From an uncultured Flavobacteriaceae bacterium (GTDB lineage: Bacteria > Bacteroidota > Bacteroidia > Flavobacteriales > Flavobacteriaceae), in contig CAKUPQ010000002.1 of NCBI GenBank assembly GCA_934675205.1, forward strand, positions 558,001 through 622,000: 64,000 nucleotides of DNA. Direction: 5' to 3'. The position numbers were made by a program, and so were the translations under genes. Numbering within the stretch: the stretch's first letter is position 1; each line of letters begins with the position of its first letter. Below, piece by piece: positions 60,989 through 64,000 of the stretch. Below the pieces are notes generated by a model. That model was not told where the DNA came from. It did not search any database and was given only the letters and a program-made list of their open reading frames with translations.

Positions 60989-63370
60989 CTATTTCTTTAG
61001 AATTTTTCTTGCCCACAGATTTGAGGCTATCGTAACGAAACCTATTATGGTTACTGTACTTATCGGCATCAGAATAGCAGCAAACAAAGGTGAAAGTTTT
61101 CCCATTAGGGCAAACGTAATTCCGATTATGTTATAGATTAGCGATAGAGCAAAACTCATTTTTATGGTACGCATCGCTTTTTGGGACAGCTTTAAAAATT
61201 TTCCGATTATGTTGAATTTCGAGGCATCGAGGATTCCGTCACAAGCGGGAGAAAAAACATTTACATCTTCCGAAACCGAAATCCCAACATTGCTTTGAGC
61301 CAAAGCTCCTGCATCGTTGAGTCCGTCTCCTATCATCATTACGTTTTTTCCCTGTTGTTGCAGGTTTTCGATGAATTGGAGCTTTTGTTCGGGCTTTTGG
61401 TTAAACACCATTTCGGTTGATAAGGGCAACATATTTCCGAGCGTTTCCCGTTCTCCCTCGTTATCTCCCGACAGAATTTTAAGCTCGTAATTCGGGCTTA
61501 ATTCATTAAACAATTCGTTTAATCCGTTTCGGTATTGATTGTCAAAAATGTATTTCCCTACGAATTTTCCGTCAATACTGATATAAACATTCGTCTGTAA
61601 ATTGCTGTTGGATTCCGTTTCGATATACGAAGACGAACCGACTTTGTATAATTTTCCGTTAATGATTCCCTGAACTCCTTTTCCTGTTATTTCCTGAAAA
61701 TCAGTAATTTCCACTTTTTCGACATCAGGCAGATAATCATACAATTTCCTGCTCAAAGGGTGATTCGAAATATGTACTAAATTCTTGATTCCGATGCGTT
61801 CGTCTTCCGAAAGTTCATTTCCCTCAAAATAAATATTCGATTTTTTGTTAGTCGTAATCGTTCCTGTTTTATCAAAAACGATAGTATCAATTTTTGCCAT
61901 TTGTTCGATAACAGTCGTGTTTTTCAGGTAAAATTTCCATTTTCCTAAAATCCTGATGATGTTCCCCAACGTAAAAGGAGTCGAAAGAGCCAACGCACAC
62001 GGACAGGCAATAATCAAAACAGCCGTAAATACATTAAAAGCCGTATTGACATCTTTCGGAAGCCAAAATCCAAGTCCGGTAAAGGCAATCAACAGCAAAA
62101 TCGGAGTAAAATAATGGCTGACTTTCGTGATAAGCGTAGTATAACTCTGATTGTTTTTCTTGTCAAAAACCTCATTATCCCATAATTGCGTCAGGTAACT
62201 TTGCGAAACAGAATCAGTAACTTCCATTTCCATAAGGTTTCCGAGTTGTTTTCCTCCTGCAAAAATCTTATCTCCCGATTTTTTGGCAATCGGAACAGCC
62301 TCTCCTGTTACAAAACTGTAATCTATATGGATTGAACTGCTTATCAGGATTCCGTCAACGGGAATAAGCTCCTGATTTCGGATAAGCAACCTATCCCCTT
62401 TTTCCAAGTCATAAACCGAAACCGAACTTTCGGATTTATCAGAATTGATTTTGGTTACCGCAATCGGAAAATACGACTTAAAATCCCTTTCAAACGACAA
62501 GAAATCGTAGGTTTTCTGTTGGAATAATTTTCCTAAAAGCATAAAGAAAACAAGAGAAGCCAACGTATCGAAAAATCCTTGTCCGTAACCGAAAATAATA
62601 TCTATCGTACTTCGGACAAACATCACAATAAGTCCTAAAGACATCGGAATATTAATGTCAAACGTTTTGGCTTTAAGACTGTGATAGGCCGCTTTATGAT
62701 ACACACTTGCAGAATACAAAAACGTAGGAAGTGCCAAAGCAAAAATCAACCACCTAAAGAAAGGTCTGTACTTTTCCATCCAGATATCCTCAACTCCAAA
62801 GTATTCAGGAAAAGACAAAAGCATAATATTTCCGAAACAGAAAAAGGCAACTCCGACTTTATAAATCAGACTTCGGTCGGTTTTTGGTTTTTTTTGGTCG
62901 TAATTTTCTAACGAAATATAAGGTTCATAACCGATTTTACAGAGAAGAAGTACGATTTTTTTGACCGAAGTACCATTCGGATTAAAGGTTATACGGACTT
63001 TTTTCTGATGAAAATTTACTTGTGAAGTGATGATTCCCTCCTGTAATTTATTCAGGTTTTCGAGTATCCAAATACACGAACTGCAATGGATATACGGAAC
63101 GTAAAGCGAAATGATATGCGTATCATCTTCTTTGAATTCCAATAACTTATCGACAATTTTTTCGTTGTCTAAAAAATCGAATTTTCCTTGTGTATCCCGT
63201 GGAGCCGTTCCTGCATTTTTCTCGATTTCGTAATACGAAATCAAATCACTTTCCCTGAATATTTCGTAAACCGTTTTACAACCTACACAACAAAAGGATT
63301 TTTCGTCAAATACAATTCTTTGTTTTTCAGAGAATTCATCTCCACAATGGAAACAATGATTTGATTCCAT
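60989..63370 (-). CDS. ccoI: Copper-transporting P1B-type ATPase CcoI
   Basis: A 793-residue P-type ATPase. The N-terminal zinc-ribbon-like stretch (CFHCG at 6-10; CCVGC at 27-31) is typical of the FixI/CcoI branch, followed by a heavy-metal domain with CSSC (96-99). Core motifs: TGE (355-357), membrane metal site CPC (456-458), DKTGT with phosphorylated Asp500, and GDGLND. It exports copper to the periplasm for the CcoN centre. The gene is separated from ccoS by the repeat array and has its own Fnr-type operator; the divergent neighbour is an Fnr-like regulator. Confidence 0.95.
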   Translation of the reverse strand: MESNHCFHCGDEFSEKQRIVFDEKSFCCVGCKTVYEIFRESDLISYYEIEKNAGTAPRDTQGKFDFLDNEKIVDKLLEFKEDDTHIISLYVPYIHCSSCIWILENLNKLQEGIITSQVNFHQKKVRITFNPNGTSVKKIVLLLCKIGYEPYISLENYDQKKPKTDRSLIYKVGVAFFCFGNIMLLSFPEYFGVEDIWMEKYRPFFRWLIFALALPTFLYSASVYHKAAYHSLKAKTFDINIPMSLGLIVMFVRSTIDIIFGYGQGFFDTLASLVFFMLLGKLFQQKTYDFLSFERDFKSYFPIAVTKINSDKSESSVSVYDLEKGDRLLIRNQELIPVDGILISSSIHIDYSFVTGEAVPIAKKSGDKIFAGGKQLGNLMEMEVTDSVSQSYLTQLWDNEVFDKKNNQSYTTLITKVSHYFTPILLLIAFTGLGFWLPKDVNTAFNVFTAVLIIACPCALALSTPFTLGNIIRILGKWKFYLKNTTVIEQMAKIDTIVFDKTGTITTNKKSNIYFEGNELSEDERIGIKNLVHISNHPLSRKLYDYLPDVEKVEITDFQEITGKGVQGIINGKLYKVGSSSYIETESNSNLQTNVYISIDGKFVGKYIFDNQYRNGLNELFNELSPNYELKILSGDNEGERETLGNMLPLSTEMVFNQKPEQKLQFIENLQQQGKNVMMIGDGLNDAGALAQSNVGISVSEDVNVFSPACDGILDASKFNIIGKFLKLSQKAMRTIKMSFALSLIYNIIGITFALMGKLSPLFAAILMPISTVTIIGFVTIASNLWARKILKK

Positions 63371-63392
63371 AAATTTGCTCTTTTACCTTGTG

Positions 63393-63400
63393 CAAAGTTC
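63393..63400 (-). promoter_or_regulatory. -7 box of ccoI
   Basis: Minus-strand GAACTTTG, 7 of 8 bases of TAnnTTTG, 22 bases before the ccoI ATG. Like the YceI operon box (GAAATTTG) it deviates at the first base and is placed 36.5 bases from an operator centre. Confidence 0.5.
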
Positions 63401-63421
63401 CCTTTAGATTTAAAGTAAAAA

Positions 63422-63437
63422 TATGATTTTTGTCATA
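63422..63437. promoter_or_regulatory. Crp/Fnr-type operator between ccoI and fnr
   Basis: TATGAT-TTTT-GTCATA, identical to the ccoS operator except for one base. Centre 63429.5, exactly 36.5 bases from the last G of the ccoI -7 box (63393). It is 42.5 bases from the last G of the divergent fnr box, so autoregulation is possible too. Confidence 0.7.
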
Positions 63438-63464
63438 TAATATAGTTTTGTAATATATATTTTT

Positions 63465-63472
63465 TATCTTTG
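63465..63472 (+). promoter_or_regulatory. -7 box of the fnr-like gene
   Basis: TATCTTTG matches TAnnTTTG perfectly, 23 bases before ATG 63496. Confidence 0.6.
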
Positions 63473-63495
63473 ATGTAATTTAAAATCATTTGGGT

Positions 63496-64000
63496 ATGAG
63501 CAAATGTGAACAATGTATTGCGCGAGAATTCAGTGCTTTTAAAACATTAAGCAAAGAAGAATTACTCCGAGTGTCCGATTGTAAGACTTCTTATACAATC
63601 AAAAAAGGTGAAAATCTTTTTGAAGAAGGACAAACCTTAAACGGAATTTTCTGTATCAAAAACGGTGTCTGCAAGATTTCCAAGTTAAGTGATAACGGTA
63701 AAAATCATATCATAAAGCTCATTTCTAAAGGAGATGTTTTGGGCGAACGCTCTTTGGTAAACGAAGAACCTCTGAATTTGAGTGCGACAGCTCTCGAAGA
63801 TATGGAAGTATGCTTTGTTCCGAAAGCCGAAGTTATGGGATTCTTCAAAAACAACATTGATTTTTCGTTGGAAGTGCTCCGAAATGTCTGCGAAAACCTC
63901 AAAGAAGCCGACAACGATTTGGTTAATATGGCTCAAAAAACCGTCAAAGAACGATTAGCCTATACCCTACTCTACCTGAAAGATAAATTCGGAATCAACG
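63496..64000 (+). CDS. Crp/Fnr family regulator, N-terminal part
   Basis: The gene runs off the right edge; 168 residues are seen. MSKCEQCIAREF is followed by a cyclic-nucleotide-binding-type beta-roll (IKKGENLFEEGQTLNGIFCIKNGVCKISK, ISKGDVLGERSLVNEE), EDMEVCFVPKAEV, the dimer helix, and the start of the winged-helix domain (TVKERLAYTLLYLKDKFG). Cys4, Cys7 and Cys106 align with FNR Cys20, Cys23 and Cys122; the place of FNR Cys29 is Ser13. An Fe-S oxygen sensor is possible but not proved. Divergent from ccoI, with a shared operator; the likely activator of the cco genes (inference). Confidence 0.92.
   Translation, partial: MSKCEQCIAREFSAFKTLSKEELLRVSDCKTSYTIKKGENLFEEGQTLNGIFCIKNGVCKISKLSDNGKNHIIKLISKGDVLGERSLVNEEPLNLSATALEDMEVCFVPKAEVMGFFKNNIDFSLEVLRNVCENLKEADNDLVNMAQKTVKERLAYTLLYLKDKFGIN

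Overview
The window looks like chromosome from a member of the Flavobacteriia (Bacteroidota). The DNA is AT-rich. Promoters carry the Bacteroidota -7 box TAnnTTTG. Three secreted proteins end in type IX secretion (Por) sorting domains. The gene repertoire also fits: fused ccoNO, fused secDF, an E2 with two lipoyl domains, an isocitrate dehydrogenase of the eukaryotic type, DUF3667 and DUF6588 proteins. The genus cannot be fixed from the sequence alone. I see no rRNA, tRNA, CRISPR array, transposase or phage gene. Most of the window is core chromosome.

Layout. 1-6 kb: the end of a fasciclin protein, then on the minus strand a secreted protein of unknown role, the membrane pyrophosphatase HppA and a GH13 lipoprotein. 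6-15 kb, plus strand: pdhA-pdhC, pyrG, an AsmA-like protein, rpiB and a MORN-type secreted protein. 15-24.8 kb: a minus-strand cluster of three exported proteins including a type IX cargo, an Ig-like lipoprotein, an RlmL-like methyltransferase, a YceI-porin-YceI operon, a small membrane protein and yicC. 24.8-40.6 kb: secDF, mdh, exported proteins (one with a 24-residue repeat), an orphan KAS III, pepT, a type IX cargo with a choice-of-anchor domain, hutI, a DUF3667 protein, a DciA-like protein, a lipocalin-like lipoprotein and icd. 40.8-53 kb: a CotH-type cargo, the tsaD-lipoprotein-pabB operon, tamB, a DUF4870 protein and tonB. 53-64 kb: a PEP-mutase-like gene, then the full cbb3 oxidase locus (ccoS-ccoNO-ccoQ-ccoP-ccoG-ccoH-TauE/SafE, and ccoI), ending in a divergent Crp/Fnr regulator cut by the window edge.

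How parts work together. Three 16-bp palindromes of the Crp/Fnr type (TGA-N6-TCA) stand before ccoS, before ccoI and before the YceI-porin-YceI operon. Each is centred exactly 36.5 nt from the last G of its -7 box, the geometry expected of a class II activator site. This links the YceI/porin operon, which has no obvious function, to the high-affinity terminal oxidase, with the Fnr-like regulator at the right edge as the natural candidate activator.

Other notable points are a G9 tract inside a lipoprotein gene (a likely phase-variation switch), a palindromic intergenic-type element inserted in frame in pabB, and an unusually dense set of dispersed palindromic repeats. Among these is a roughly 300-bp composite array between ccoS and ccoI containing two identical 58-bp copies.
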